Shown here piece after piece: positions 24,061-35,579 of a stretch of DNA of 64,000 bases; the first letter of the stretch is position 1; every line of letters starts with the position of its first letter. The position numbers and the translations under genes were made by a program. The notes under the pieces are model-generated. The model searched no databases. It was not told where the DNA came from and worked only from the letters and a program-made list of their open reading frames with translations. This DNA comes from Inia geoffrensis (taxonomy: Eukaryota; Chordata; Mammalia; Artiodactyla; Iniidae), in the NCBI GenBank assembly GCA_036417435.1, contig CM070903.1, positions 679,001-743,000 of the forward strand, read 5' to 3'.

Positions 24061-26639
24061 GATAGAAAGGTTTTTCAATTTTTGTTGCAGTTTTCTATTG
24101 CTGATTAGCAAATCATGATGAAATGCACGATTAATAATACAAGATCATCAGTCCCAGATTCCGTAGGTCAGGAATTCAGACGGAGTACAACAGGAACGGC
24201 TTGTTTCTGCTCCCTCCACGGTGTCTGGGGCAAGACAAGAAACGCTGAGGCAGCAATCAACTAAAGCCTCTTCACGCAACACGCATGGTGGTGGGCTGGG
24301 GGGACTCCAAGGATGGGCCCAACCGGAAATGTTGACGGGAGCGCATACACGCGCGGACTCCTTGCAAGACGGCAGCTTCAAGGTGGAAGTTCACGTGGTG
24401 GCTCAGAGCCCCCCCGAGCAAGCACCCAGCTCCAGGGCAGGCGTGGCATTGCCTGTGAGGAAGGTCCAGCCTCAGAGGCCCCATCGTGTCCCTCCCACTG
24501 TGCTCCGTTAGTGGCAGGAGTCACAGGCTCACGCAGATCCAGCAGGACGGGTCGTGAACGGCCGCCTCTGAGGGGACAAGGGTCACAGAGTTTGCGGCCA
24601 CGTTTTATAACCGCCACAATCGCTCTCTGGACAGAAGTTATCTGTGCTGCTCCCCGGAGCAGAGTAGACTCTTTCCTCCCCAGACAGGCTCGTTCCATCC
24701 TTCTTTCAGTCACGTGCTGGGAGTCGAGGATCTTTTCCCCAGCCAAGTCCACGTGTGAATAAGACCCCTCGGGTTTGGTTCCCCAGCGAAAAGCTCCTCT
24801 TGTTTCGAAGGCTTATGGAAAAAGGGGCGAGCTCTCTTCCCCGCACACTCAACACGCCATGGTGCGCAGGGACGGGGCCATCTCAGTGGACAGCCCTGAC
24901 CAAACGGGAGTGACGTGCGAGGCACCGGTGGCTGTTACTTCACGAGAAGTCTCAAGTCTGGCTGGGCGTCCGTCTACAGCCCGTTCGCTGACCCACCCAC
25001 ATCTTGTGAGAAACGTTTCCTCTCTCAGCTCTGTTCTCTGAGCCCTTGTTGGCCCCTGAGTCATCCTCGTCTTCCAGAAGAAATGACCAGTGTTTGCAGA
25101 TGACTGTTCTTGGCATATTTCCTTTCTGTAGAAGTTCAGGAACCCGAAGACTTCTTGTAATTTTGTACCACTCTGTTCCCTTTAGACTAAGCCGATATAT
25201 TCCCTTAAAAACAGTGTGGGGTTCCATACGCATGAAGTGCTTCAGCCAAAAGCCACACCTAATCATAGGTCCTTCTGTACCTTAGCAGGGATTCCATCTT
25301 CCTCTCTTCTCACCCTGTCGACAATGCAGTGCCGTGGAGCGTGGTACTATGCTCATATGGAAGAGAACAGAGTTTGGAGCTGTGCAGACCTGGGTGGGGA
25401 TCCAAATTGCCACTGACAGTTGTGGTCCTGGGCAAACAGCTACTATCTGAACCTTACTGTTCTCATCTGTAAATGGAAGATAGCACCATCTCCCTTAAAG
25501 GGCATATGGAGGTGTTTGGGGCATGTAGCAGCTGGACTGCTGGCTGCGGCTGGGGCTATAACCAGCCCCCCAGGTGCCACACTGTCCAGAGGGAGAGACA
25601 GGACGAGAAATGGGAGGAGAGAGCCTTTCTCTTCCCTCGCTCCCCTAGCATTTGCAGACCTGAGGGCACCTCTGGCTTCTCTTGGTGCCACCAGGTGGAT
25701 GGGGTTGCTGTTTTTGGCTACCACCTCCTTTATTTTTCTGAGAGGGAAGGAGATTTATGGAAGGAGGAAAGCTGGCTCGCCAGTCCCTGGCTTACTCTGT
25801 GAGTTCATTCCAGAGCCTCCAAGTAATGTTCGTCAGAAGCCCCTGAGCAAGCCCTGAGAAGGGGGAGCACGTGTGAGGTTTCAGTGTTTGCTGGCTTTTG
25901 TTGGAGGTCGGCTCGTTTTCTCTAACACTGAGGCGAATGGCCGTCTCCAACTGCATCTAGGTCCCTGCATGAGTATGCTTGCCTGTTTCACAGTTGCTTA
26001 AAAGCAGGGTGATACACACGTGGATTTCAAAACCATTTAGAATTTATTTCCTTCAGAACAAAGCACGTGCACTGAAGGGCTCTGAAAAGACAAATTAACT
26101 GGCTTCAAACATAACGACTTACACTGTGGTGCAGGCGCCTCAGGTGCCCCATTTACCCAGTCTGGTGCTGCAATCCACCTGAGGCTGATGCCAGCAGAGA
26201 GGAGGAAAGCCCATGCGTCAGAGCAGAGGAAGAGACCAGATCTGTTCTCATGAAAATCTTGGCAGGCCAGACAGCCCTCCGTCCAGCAGATTCCCTGGAA
26301 ATGAAGCTGTTTGTCAGAGATGCCAGACCCTGCCTCATGCTTTGAAAATGTTCCCTAAGCTCTGCGATAACCTCGCTGGGGTCACATCTGGCTTGGAGGC
26401 TACGTGTCAAACACTCCGTATTTAAGGCTGAATTTGCAAGTTTGCAACAGGAGGGAAAAATACAATAGCGTGTGTCAAGAATACCCTATCTAGAGGGAGC
26501 CTAAGGACACGGGATCTGTTGGTCACAGCTTTGTTCATTGCATCGTATCGTGATGGGTCCGTGCATGACCAGCTCCTCAAAGCTTCACCGACATCGGGTG
26601 TTGTCAGCCTTACTTGGTCATGATGGATTGTCCTTTCTT
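24061..26639. other. Intergenic; possible old repeat at 24075-24350, MIR, and unassigned unique sequence
   Basis: 24075-24350 starts like a common old interspersed repeat (gttttctattgctgattagc) but I cannot assign it. A MIR lies at 25370. The rest, including 25860-26460, has no repeat or coding signature that I can recognise. Confidence 0.45.
25370..25500 (+). mobile_element. MIR SINE, sense
   Basis: gagctgtgcagacctgggtg, gccactgacagttgtggtcctgg, ctgttctcatctgtaaatgg follows the MIR consensus in order. MIRs are ancient tRNA-derived SINEs. Confidence 0.8.
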
Positions 26640-27003
26640 TGTGTGTTGCTGTTTGGTTTGCTAACCTTTTGTTAATTTTTTTTTCATTTATGCTCACTTA
26701 GGATTTTGCTCTGTAGCTTTTCCTTTAGTTTTGTAAGGGTTTGGTGTTGGGCTTACTTTGGCCTCATCAAATGATTTGGGAAGCATTCCATGCTCCTTTC
26801 CTTTTTTTTTCTGAAAGGGTTTGTGGATAATAGGTAATATTTTGTCCTTAAATGTTTGTTATAATCTACCAGTGAAGCCATCTGAACTTGTCCTTTTCTT
26901 CATTGGGATGTTTTTAAGCATGCATTCTACTTCTGTTTATTCTTGGGGACGTTTTGGTGAGGTCTGTCTTTCAAGGTTTTTATCCATTTCATCATCGGAG
27001 TAA
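26640..27003 (-). mobile_element. L1 ORF2 fragment, antisense
   Basis: Antisense ORF2-like text: ggattttgctctgtagctt, cctttccttttttttctga, gtgaagccatctgaacttg. Its right end meets a different L1 3' end near 27030. Confidence 0.7.
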
Positions 27004-27029
27004 GGTTGTTACAATATTCCACCATTTTT

Positions 27030-28320
27030 TAGTAACAGCTTTCTTAAGATATAATTCATATACCATAAAATCCACATTTTACAACATACAATCCAGTGGT
27101 TCTTAGTATATTCACAAACTTGTGCACCATCACCATTACCTAGTACAACATTTTTATCACCCTGAAAAGAAACCGCAACCCCACTAGCAGTCACTCTCCA
27201 TCCCACACCCTCCCAGTCCCTGGCAAGCACTAATCTACTCTCTGTGTGGATTTCCAAATTCTGGACATTTCATGTAGTTAGAATCATACAGTCTTTTGTG
27301 ACTGGCTTCAAACACTGAGCATATGTAGCATAACCAGTACTTCATCCTTTTTCATGGCTGACTAATATTCCATCTTTCACTGACTGAGTCACCACTTGAT
27401 GGGCATTTGGACTGCTTCCATATTTTAGCTGTTATGAATAATGCTGCTATAAATACTCATGTACAACTTTCACGTGAACATGTTTTCAATTCTCTTGTGT
27501 ATATGCCTAGGTGTGGAATTATTGGATCACATCATAACTCTGTGTTTCACATGCTGAAGAACTACCAAACTGTTTCCAAGGTGCCTGCACCATTTTACAT
27601 TTCCACCACAGTTCGTGAGGGTTCCAATTTCTCCACATCCGTGTTAACACTTGCTTTTGTCTGTCTTTTTGATTACAACCATCCTAGTGGGTGAGAGTGG
27701 TATCTCACTGTGGTTCTTTTTGTTGTTGTTGTTTTGCTTTTGGGGTTTTTTTTGGTTTGTTTGTTTTTGCAGTATGCGGGCCTCTCACTGTTGTGGCCTC
27801 CCCCGTTGCGGAGCACAGGCTCCGGACGCACAGGCTCAGCGGCCATGGCTCACGGGCCCAGCCGCTCCGTGGCACGTGGGATCCTCCCGGACCGGGACAC
27901 GAACCCGTGTCCCCTGCATCGGCAGGCAGACTCTCAACCACTGCGCCACCAGGGAAGCCCACTCGTTGTGGTTTTGATTTGCATTTCCCTGATGGCTAAT
28001 CATCTTGGGCAATATTTTCATGTGCTTATTGGCCATTTGTACATATTCTTTGGTTAAATGTGTATTCAAGTTCTTTGCCCATTTAAAAATTGGGTTGTCT
28101 TTTTATTGTTGAGTTGTAAGAGTTCTTCATATATTCTGAATACTAGTCCCTTATCAGATACATGATTTGCCAATATTTTCTCTCATTCTGTGAGTTGTAT
28201 TTTAACTATCCTGACAGTGTCCTTTAAAGAACAAAAGTTTTAAATTTTGATGAAGCCCAATTTATCTATTTTTTTCTTTCATTGCATGTGGTTTTGGTGT
28301 CATAGTATGCTGTTTTAAAA
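27030..28320 (-). mobile_element. L1 3' region, antisense, interrupted by a SINE
   Basis: The block starts with the classical antisense tail (cttaagatataattcatata, acaatccagtggttcttag). It continues through gcatttccctgatggctaat and ccttatcagatacatgattt and ends near 28320. The SINE at 27716 splits it. Confidence 0.85.
27716..27961 (-). mobile_element. CHR-type SINE, antisense, inside antisense L1
   Basis: A T/G-rich tail with (GTT)n is followed by gcagtatgcgggcctctcac and the element ends gggaagccca. The flanks ctcactgtggtt (27704) and ctcgttgtggtt (27962) are an imperfect duplication with two differences. The L1 sequence continues directly on both sides. Confidence 0.93.
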
Positions 28321-28690
28321 AATTACCATTGAGGGATGAATGGACAGAGCACAGAGGATTTTTATGGCAGTGAAAATGATACATTATATGAGTATATCAT
28401 ACTCATGAAAATGAGTATGATACTATAAGGCAGACACATGTCATTATGTATTTGTCCAAACCCATGGAACGTACAACACCAAGAGTGAACCCTAATGTAA
28501 ACCACAGGCTTTGGGTGATAATGTTGTGTCAATGCAGGCTCATCATTCGTAAGAAATGTATCATCTGGTGCGGCATGCTGGTAACAGGGCAGGCTGTGCG
28601 TGTGTGAGGGATATGGGAACCCTCTGTACCTTGCTCTCAATTTTGCTGTAAACATACTCTAAAAGAATTATCATTCAAAGAAAAATGATC
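28321..28690. repeat. Old interspersed repeat, family unassigned, with a palindrome
   Basis: The stretch gacacatgtcattatgtat, accaagagtgaaccctaatg and ctcaattttgctgtaaac is a pattern I know from many mammalian loci as an old repeat 3' end. I cannot name its family. A 12-bp perfect hairpin lies at 28395-28422. Confidence 0.6.
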
Positions 28691-30070
28691 AATCAATTAA
28701 AATATTTTCTGATTTTCCTTGCGATTTCTTCGATTGATATGTTATTTAGACGTATATTGTTTATTTTCCAAATATCTGGGGATTTCCCAGTATATTAACT
28801 TTTTTCCTGATGCAGAAATGCAGCTGTTTCTCAGTTGCATCTCTCTTTCTAGTTGGCCCCTGGGAATAGGAGGGTGGGGATGGGGCTCACCTTCCACAAC
28901 CAAAGACCCATCAAGTAATATTCCCAGTACAGAGTCATCGCCTCTGCTGTGAATTATGCCTCTAGTGTGTTAAGGCTGCTTAGTCAGATATATTTCTGTT
29001 ATTGATTTATAACCAATTCCATATTCTATATTATCTCAATGCTATTACTTTTATTGACATTTTATGGCTCAAAGTGTAGCCTATCTTGGAGTACGTTCAA
29101 TGTGAACTTGAAAATAATGTATATATTTCAAACTTTAGGTATAGTGTTTTATATTTGTCAAGTAGGTTGATTGATAGTTGTTCAGGTTTTATGTATTCTT
29201 ACTAATATTTTCTGTCTAAGAGACGAGAGCGAAGTCTCCAACAATAATAGTGGATTATTAGGTGCAAATATATTTAGATTTGTTATGTTTCCTTCATGAA
29301 GTAAAAATGCTTTTATCATTATGAAGTGTTCTTCTGTCACAACTAGCACTTCCTGTCTTAAAATCTACTTCGGTTTTTATGAATATAGCCACTCCAGCTT
29401 TCTTATGATTAATGTTTTCAAACTTTTTCATTCTTTAAATTTGAAGCTATTTATATCTCTATGATATCTCCTATAAATGACATTTAATTGGCTTTTACTT
29501 TTAAAAAAATTTTGGTTTGACAATCTCAGGTTTCTAATTGGAGGAATTAGGCCGTTTTCATTTACTCAAATTATTAATAAGGTTTGCTTATTACTGCCTG
29601 GCTATTTATTATTATTTGTTTATTTTTGTTCCTCCTCCTTTCTCGCCTTTTTAAAAAATAACTATTCCACCCTTTCTCTTCTATTGGATTTTTTTTTTTT
29701 GGTGGTACGCGGGCCTCTCACTGTTGTGGCCTCTCCCGCTGCAGAGCACAGGCTCCGGACACGCAGGCTCAGCAGCCACGGCTCACAGGCCCAGCCGTTC
29801 CGTGGCACGTGGCATCTTCCCAGACCGGGGCACGAACCCGTGTCCCCTGCATCGGCAGGCGGACTCTCAACCACTGCGCCACCAGGGAAGCCCATCTAAT
29901 ATTGGATTTTAACTGTATAGTTTTAGTGGTTGTTTTACAAATGACACATATACTTATTTTATCAGTCTACTTTGAATTAACATTCACCATTTCACTGTAA
30001 TATAAAAACCTTGCAACAGTATTTTTCTATTTATCCTCTTCTGACCCTTGTTCAATTTTTTTCTTATATT
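28691..30070 (-). mobile_element. L1 ORF2 fragment, antisense, interrupted by a SINE
   Basis: Antisense L1 text includes tccaaatatctggggatttc, caagtaggttgattgatagt and atgaatatagccactccagc. It resumes after the SINE at 29893 and fades near 30070. Confidence 0.75.
29693..29893 (-). mobile_element. CHR-type SINE, antisense, short TSD
   Basis: A poly-T, then ggtggtacgcgggcctctca, ending gggaagccc. The repeat tattggatttt occurs on both sides (29682 and 29900). It is inserted into an antisense L1 fragment. Confidence 0.93.
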
Positions 30071-30179
30071 TTACTTCTAAATAAATTACAAACCACAAAA
30101 TTCGCTGCTGTTATCATTGTGTTTAACTCCATTTTTTTTTTCAAAAACTAAAAACCCAGAAAAATATTCTTTTATATTA

Positions 30180-30530
30180 ACCTACAAAGTTACTGTCAGT
30201 CAGTTTGGGCTGCCATAACAAAGTACCATAGAGTAGGTGGCTTATAAACAACAGAAATTTATTTCTCACAGTCCTGGTGGCTGGAAGTCCAAGATCAGGG
30301 TGCCAGCAGGGTGGTGTATAGCTGCGGGGCCTCTTCTGGGCGCAGATGGCCGACTTCTCACTGTGTCCTCAAGTGGCAGAAGGGGCAGCCAGCTCTCTGC
30401 CATAAGGGCCCTAACCCCACTTATGAGGGCTCCATCCCAAGGCCTCACCTCTTAATACCGTCACACTGGGAGTTCGGATTTCAAATATGAATCTGGGGGG
30501 TGACACAGTCACTCCATCGTTACCCTTTGC
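30180..30530 (+). repeat. Old interspersed repeat (ctgccataacaaa type), family unassigned
   Basis: The unit ctgccataacaaagtacc, acagaaatttatttctcaca, ggtgccagcagggtggt, ctcactgtgtcctcaagtgg is a very common mammalian interspersed repeat. I recognise the pattern but will not assign an LTR or DNA-transposon family from memory. Confidence 0.7.
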
Positions 30531-30567
30531 TTTGTTCTTCATTTTCTTCTGCAGACTTCATTCCCAC

Positions 30568-30705
30568 CGGAGAGAGTTTTGGTTGTCACAGCCGGGGGCT
30601 GGTGCTGCTGGCATCTAGTGGGTAGAGGTCAGGGATGATGAACAGGACAGTCCCCACAGCCCAAATTATTTACCCCAGATGTCAACAGTGCTGCAGTTGA
30701 GCATC
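30568..30705 (+). mobile_element. MER20-like DNA transposon fragment (hAT-Charlie)
   Basis: ttttggttgtcacagccggg, ggcatctagtgggtagaggt, caggacagtccccacagccc and atgtcaacagtgctgcagtt follow the MER20 consensus as I recall it, with a small central deletion. These are non-autonomous elements with no coding capacity. Confidence 0.75.
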
Positions 30706-30774
30706 TGCTGTGGCTCCATGTTTACATTCAGTATCATTTCCCTTCAGTCCCCAAACCTACCTTTAGTGTTTCTT

Positions 30775-31560
30775 GTTGTGGAGGTTCAATTGCTACAGAG
30801 GTTGGTTTGTTTGTTTTAACTTTCGTTGATCTGAAAATTTCTATTTTGCCTTCCTTTTTGAAGGATGATTTTGCTGGTTACAGAATTCTAGATTGAAGTT
30901 GCTTTTCTCTCAGCACTTTAAGCTTGTTGCCCCATTGCCTTCTGCCTCCAAATGTTTCCAATGAAACCGGCCATTTAAAAAAAGCCATTGCTCTATGTAA
31001 TGCATATTCTTTCTCTGGCAGATTTTTCTCTTTATATTTGGCTTTCAGCAGCTTGTGGCTTTTCATAAGATTGGAAAGTTTCGGCCAATAATTCTTCAAA
31101 TATTTTTCTTCCATTGTCTCTCTTTCCTCTTATTCTTGGACTCCAAAATACTTGTATCTCAGACTACTTGATATTAGACTACTTGATATGGATCTTTCAT
31201 TTCACAGATGTTTTGGTCATGTTTTTAAAATCTTTTTTCTCTCTCTTTGCCAATCTGGATAATTTCCACTGACCTGTTTTTCAAGTTCACTGATTCTGAT
31301 TTCTGCATTGTCCAACCTAAGCCCATCCTTTTTTTTTTTTTTTAGCGTTGACATTCACTTCCTAAAATACACCATCTGTTCACTCAGACTTGAAATAATT
31401 GTTTTAGTTTATTCTTACTCCAGTAACTGAACCATCAGTGGTCTCTCCTAAAGAATGTAATTTCTCTTAAACACAGGTCACATTTTTCTGCTTTTTGCAT
31501 GCTTTATAATTGTTTTTATTGTATTCTGCACACTGTGTAGAAAAGAATAATAAAGAGTGA
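30775..31560 (-). mobile_element. L1 fragment, antisense
   Basis: AT-rich antisense L1-like sequence (gatttttctctttatatttg, caagttcactgattctgat). A 15-bp motif is tandemly doubled near 31159-31190 (agactacttgatat twice). Decay is heavy, so the boundaries are approximate. Confidence 0.6.
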
Positions 31561-32419
31561 AGTATTTTTGTTTTGTCCTGTTTGTTCCTTAGAGACTGAA
31601 GTCTGTTTCCTCTGAATGCAGTAAAGGTGAGGAGTTAGTCACTCAGCTTTTCCTCCTAGCGTCTAGCTGAGCCAGAGAAATTGCATCTTTCTTCAGACTG
31701 AGTTAACCTGTGAATCAGCCCAACCTCAAATCCTGAGCTATAGTCTTTTGGATCTTGTCAGTATTTGGGCTGGGAAGGGTTGCTTGTAGTTTCAACTTTA
31801 TTGACCGAAAGAAAGCATGGGACGTTTTGATTTCTCTCTGCTTAGCAACCCCTACTCCAATGCCCCTTTCATGGCAAGACCGGGAGTGGGGGAGAATTGT
31901 TCAGGTTGAGTCCTCTATCCTTGCCTTTGTGGCTCTTCTAGACTCCAGCTCGTGCCATCAGTCCATACTGCCACCCAAAGTCCAGCTCACAGCCCTCTGC
32001 TACCATGAAGGTTTTTCATCCATGGCAGGCCAACTCTACCCAGACCTCAGTGTGGAAGCAGGGAGCTGTCATGTCTCTCTGCTCACTCATGATTGTTTCT
32101 TTCTGGAATCCAGTTCTCAAGTCTTCCTTCTGTCTTCCCCTCTTCTTACTCTTATATAAATGTACAGTTTTTATCTTGTCTTGGTTTTTCTTGTTGTCCC
32201 TATGGGAATGAATGTCTTTCCCATTCTGATCTGAATCAGAAATCTCCTGTACTTCGTGTTTTGTTACATGCTTTTTCCAGTCAACAGTATGTCATGGATA
32301 TCTTACCTTGTGAACACAGAGGTTTACCTCATAAGTTTAGAACTTTCAACACTTTAAATTTTTTTCCCAAAAGTAAATAACACAATAAAAACAATCTCTG
32401 AGTTAACCATTGTTAACTT
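31561..32419. other. Unassigned AT/GC-mixed sequence between L1 block and SINE
   Basis: It may be a decayed continuation of the antisense L1 to its left, but I cannot match it motif by motif. The 134-codon frame at 31755 has no domain. Confidence 0.4.
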
Positions 32420-32430
32420 CTCTTGTCTTC

Positions 32431-32640
32431 TTTTTTTTTTTTTTTTTTTGCGTTACGCAGGCCTCTCACTGTTGTGGCCTCTCCCGTTGCGGAGCACAGG
32501 CTCCGGACGCGCAGGCTCAGCGGCCATGGCTCACGGGCCCAGCCGCTCCGCGGCATGTGGGATCCTCCCAGACCGGGGCACGAACCCGTGTCCCCTGCAT
32601 CGGCAGGCGGACTCTCAACCACTGCGCCACCAGGGAAGCC
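32431..32640 (-). mobile_element. CHR-type SINE, antisense, with TSD
   Basis: A long poly-T, then gcgttacgcaggcctctcac, ending gggaagcc. It is flanked by ctcttgtcttc at 32420-32430 and 32641-32651. It faces a sense copy that begins about 87 bp downstream. Confidence 0.95.
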
Positions 32641-32726
32641 CTCTTGTCTTCTTTTTTATTGAGAAATCATTTGCTTAGAGCAAAATACCCAAATCTTAAG
32701 TTTATAACGCAATGAATTTTACATAC

Positions 32727-32936
32727 GCAGTGGTTGAGTGGTTGAGTGGTTGAGTGTCCACCTGCCGATGCAGGGGACGCGGGGTCGTGCCCTGGTCTGG
32801 GAGGATCCCGCATGCCACGGAGCGGCTGGGCTTGTGAGCCATGGCTGCTAAGCCTGCGTGTCCGGAGCCTGTGCTCTGCAAAGGCAGAGGCCACAACAGT
32901 GAGAGGCCCGGGTACCGCAAAAAAAAGAAAAAAAAA
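32727..32936 (+). mobile_element. CHR-type SINE, sense, 5'-truncated with a tripled 8-bp unit
   Basis: The first about 18 bp of the usual head are missing. The unit ggttgagt is present three times in a row (32732-32755) where other copies have one. The body then follows the family to ggtaccgcaaaa and an A-rich tail. It lies in antisense L1. Confidence 0.9.
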
Positions 32937-33561
32937 GATATAGGACATTTCCCTCATGATTCTTCCCAGTCAATACTCCCTCCCAGAGATAACCATTTTT
33001 TTTTTATTTCTAGCACGATAAATTGGTTTTGCCAGTTCTTAAGTTTAATACAATTGAAAGCATATAGTATGCACCATGTTGTGTCTGGCCTCTTTTGTGC
33101 AAACAATGTCTGTGAGATTCATCCATATTGTCACGTGTCCATTTTTTTTTTTTTACTGCTGTGTAATATTCCATCAATGAATTACACCACAGTTTATTTA
33201 TTCATTATCCAATTGATGGACTATTGCTTCCAGTTTTTGGTTTGTTATGAACAAAGGCAACATGAATGTTCTTGTAGGGTTTTTTTGGGGGTAGGTATAT
33301 ACGCAATTTTTTTCTAATTTTACCTTGGGTGGACTTGTTAATTCATAGGAAGATGCACATATAGCTTTAGCAGAAACTGCCAGTTTTGCCAAGTAATGGA
33401 CCATTTTATACTCCAGCAGTGTATGAGAGTTCCGGTTGTTTTAAAGCCTCACCAACATTTGGTATTATCAGTCTTTTTAGATTTCTGCCATTTGGTTGGG
33501 TGTACAGTAGAGCCTCATTAATTTTTAACTTGTACTTCCATGATTGTGTCCCATTCTTTTT

Positions 33562-33794
33562 TTTTTTTTCGGTACGTGGGCCTCTCACTGCTGTGGCCTC
33601 TCCCGTTGTGGAGTACAAGCTCCGGACGCACAGGTGCAGCGGCCATGGCTCATGGGCCCAGCGGCTCCACGGCATGTGGCATCTTCCCGGACTGGGGCAC
33701 TAACCTGCGTCCCCTGCATCGGCAGGCGGACTCTCTACCACTGCGCCACCAGGGAAGCCCCAAAATGTGTGCTTTTTTTTTTTTTTTTTTTTTT
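33562..33794 (-). mobile_element. CHR-type SINE, antisense, carrying an extra 34-bp segment inside the TSDs
   Basis: The TSD tgtcccattcttttt occurs at 33547-33561 and 33795-33809. The SINE itself ends at about 33760 (gggaagccc). Between it and the right TSD is caaaatgtgtgc plus about 23 T. On the element's own strand this reads as a poly-A followed by gcacacatttt placed upstream of the SINE head. Confidence 0.9.
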
Positions 33795-34159
33795 TGTCCC
33801 ATTCTTTTTAATGGCTGCATGATATTCTCCACTATGAATGTTCCGGAACTTATTTAGCCATTTCCTTGTTGATGGACATTATCTTTAAAGTTTTAATTTT
33901 TGAAAACACTGTGGCATTACACACCCTTGACCCACACCTTAGAGCCCACACGCAAGTATTTCTGGTCTCAGGGCACTTGCACTGTGCTTATAAAGCTCAA
34001 GGGAGCAAGCCTGTCATGCAAAGCTCTTACAGCTTGTCCACACGTCACCTGCCCAGAATTATGCTGCCTTGTCTCACGGGACACAGCCACCCTGAACCCA
34101 AACATCACAGAAACATGAAGCCTTTCCCATGCTGAACCCAGCCTTCTCAAGCTGCGCTT

Positions 34160-34500
34160 TCATCCTTCCTTTTCTTTTTATTCAAGCACAGTTGATTTAC
34201 AGTGTTGTGTTAATTTCTACTGTACAGCAAAGTGATTCAGTTATGCACATATATGAATTCTTTTTCTTTTCCATTACAGTTTATCACAGGGTATTGAATA
34301 TATTTCCCTGTGCCATACAGTAGGGCCTTGTTGTTTATCCATTCTGTATGTAATAGTTTGCAACTTCTAATCCCAAACTCCCAATCCATACCTCTACCAC
34401 CCCCCTACCCCTTGGCAGCCGCAAGTCTCTTCTCCACGTCTGTGAGTCTGTTTCTGTTTTTTAGATAAGTTCATTTGTGTCATATTTTAGATTATGCATA
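34160..34500 (-). mobile_element. Cetartiodactyl-type L1 3' end, antisense
   Basis: The run caagcacagttgatttacag, ctactgtacagcaaagtgat, gtgccatacagtagggcctt, ccttggcagccgcaagtctc is the antisense of a fairly modern L1 3' end. It is more diverged than the copy at 23824. Confidence 0.8.
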
Positions 34501-35009
34501 TATCACCTTCTCTTCCTTGAAATGTTCTTTCCTGGGCTCTCCATTTCCTCTGATATCAGCACGAGTAGGATACACTTTCCTGAGTGCTCTTTTAAGCAAG
34601 GCATTTTAAAGAAAACAGTTTTGCTGCCTGTCACTGCAGCAAAGCAGACCAGCAACAGCAGAAGCCAGTCAGAGGAAACTACACAGCTAAGGAGTCCTCC
34701 TGTAGACTTTAGGCCTTGCAAGTCAGTCCCAGTCATCCATCCACCCCATGTGATTCATGCTGCTAAGATGGAAATTAGAAACCTCCATCATGGGGAGTCC
34801 TTCTCTCTGCTCGTATCAGGGACATCTCCTACATTTAGACTTGGAGGCACTCTTTCCTTTTTAAGTTCCTGATATTGAGAGAGCTTTGAGCCCATCCAAA
34901 TACTGGAAGGTTAGGAAAGATTTGATTTGATCACCAGTGAATGACACACCCAGCCCAGAAACCATTCTGAAACCCACCCTAGACTGTGGTGAAGTGCCCC
35001 GAATTCAGG

Positions 35010-35115
35010 CATCCTGGATTCAGATCTTGGGTCCCCAATTTTTTAACCATGCCAGTTTGGGTAAGTACCTTTAACCCGTCCAGGACTCATTTTTCTCATC
35101 TGCTAAATATGGAAA
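35010..35115 (+). mobile_element. MIR SINE, sense
   Basis: tcctggattcagatcttggg, gtttgggtaagtacctttaa, ctcatttttctcatctgcta follow the MIR order with moderate decay. Confidence 0.7.
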
Positions 35116-35309
35116 GGAACGGGAGTCATTTGACAAGATGGCCGTATCAGAGCACTTAGAACAGCGTCCAGCAATAGCCCACAGTAATGTTGACACAATT
35201 ATATGATTGTGGTTTTCATCCCTAACTGAATCGCCAGTGAGGAACAAGGTGCAGACATGTGACAGATGCTGACCATGTGACTGACCGCAGGGAGCTATGA
35301 GTGGAGTCA

Positions 35310-35430
35310 TCAACACCACAGGCTTGGAATCAGGCAGCCTGGGCTTCAAATCCGGGCTCTGCCCTCAGTTTTCTCATCTGTCCAACGAGCACGTTCAAGC
35401 CTGTCACACGGGGTGCTGTGAGGGTCACAC
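35310..35430 (+). mobile_element. MIR SINE, sense
   Basis: ggcttggaatcaggcagcct, gggcttcaaatccgggctct and gttttctcatctgtccaac match the MIR core and its tRNA-like head. It lies just upstream of the CpG-rich promoter-like segment. Confidence 0.75.
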
Positions 35431-35579
35431 CACCTAATGGACAGTAAACTGCTAGGGCTGCGTCCGTCCCGCACATTGTGAGGCCTCAAATATAGGTTAT
35501 CGGTGCTGGACCAGCCACCAGGAAATGCAAGCGCCTCGGGGTCCGAGGCCGAGGGTTTCCTGTTCCTTCTGAGAGTCCC

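Larger units (their letters stand above)
32652..33900 (-). mobile_element. L1 3' region, antisense, carrying two SINEs
   Basis: The sequence around and between the SINEs at 32727 and 33562 reads as an antisense old L1 (cagtcaatactccctcccag, gtgagattcatccatattgt, ccagcagtgtatgagagttc). It ends near 33900. Confidence 0.8.
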
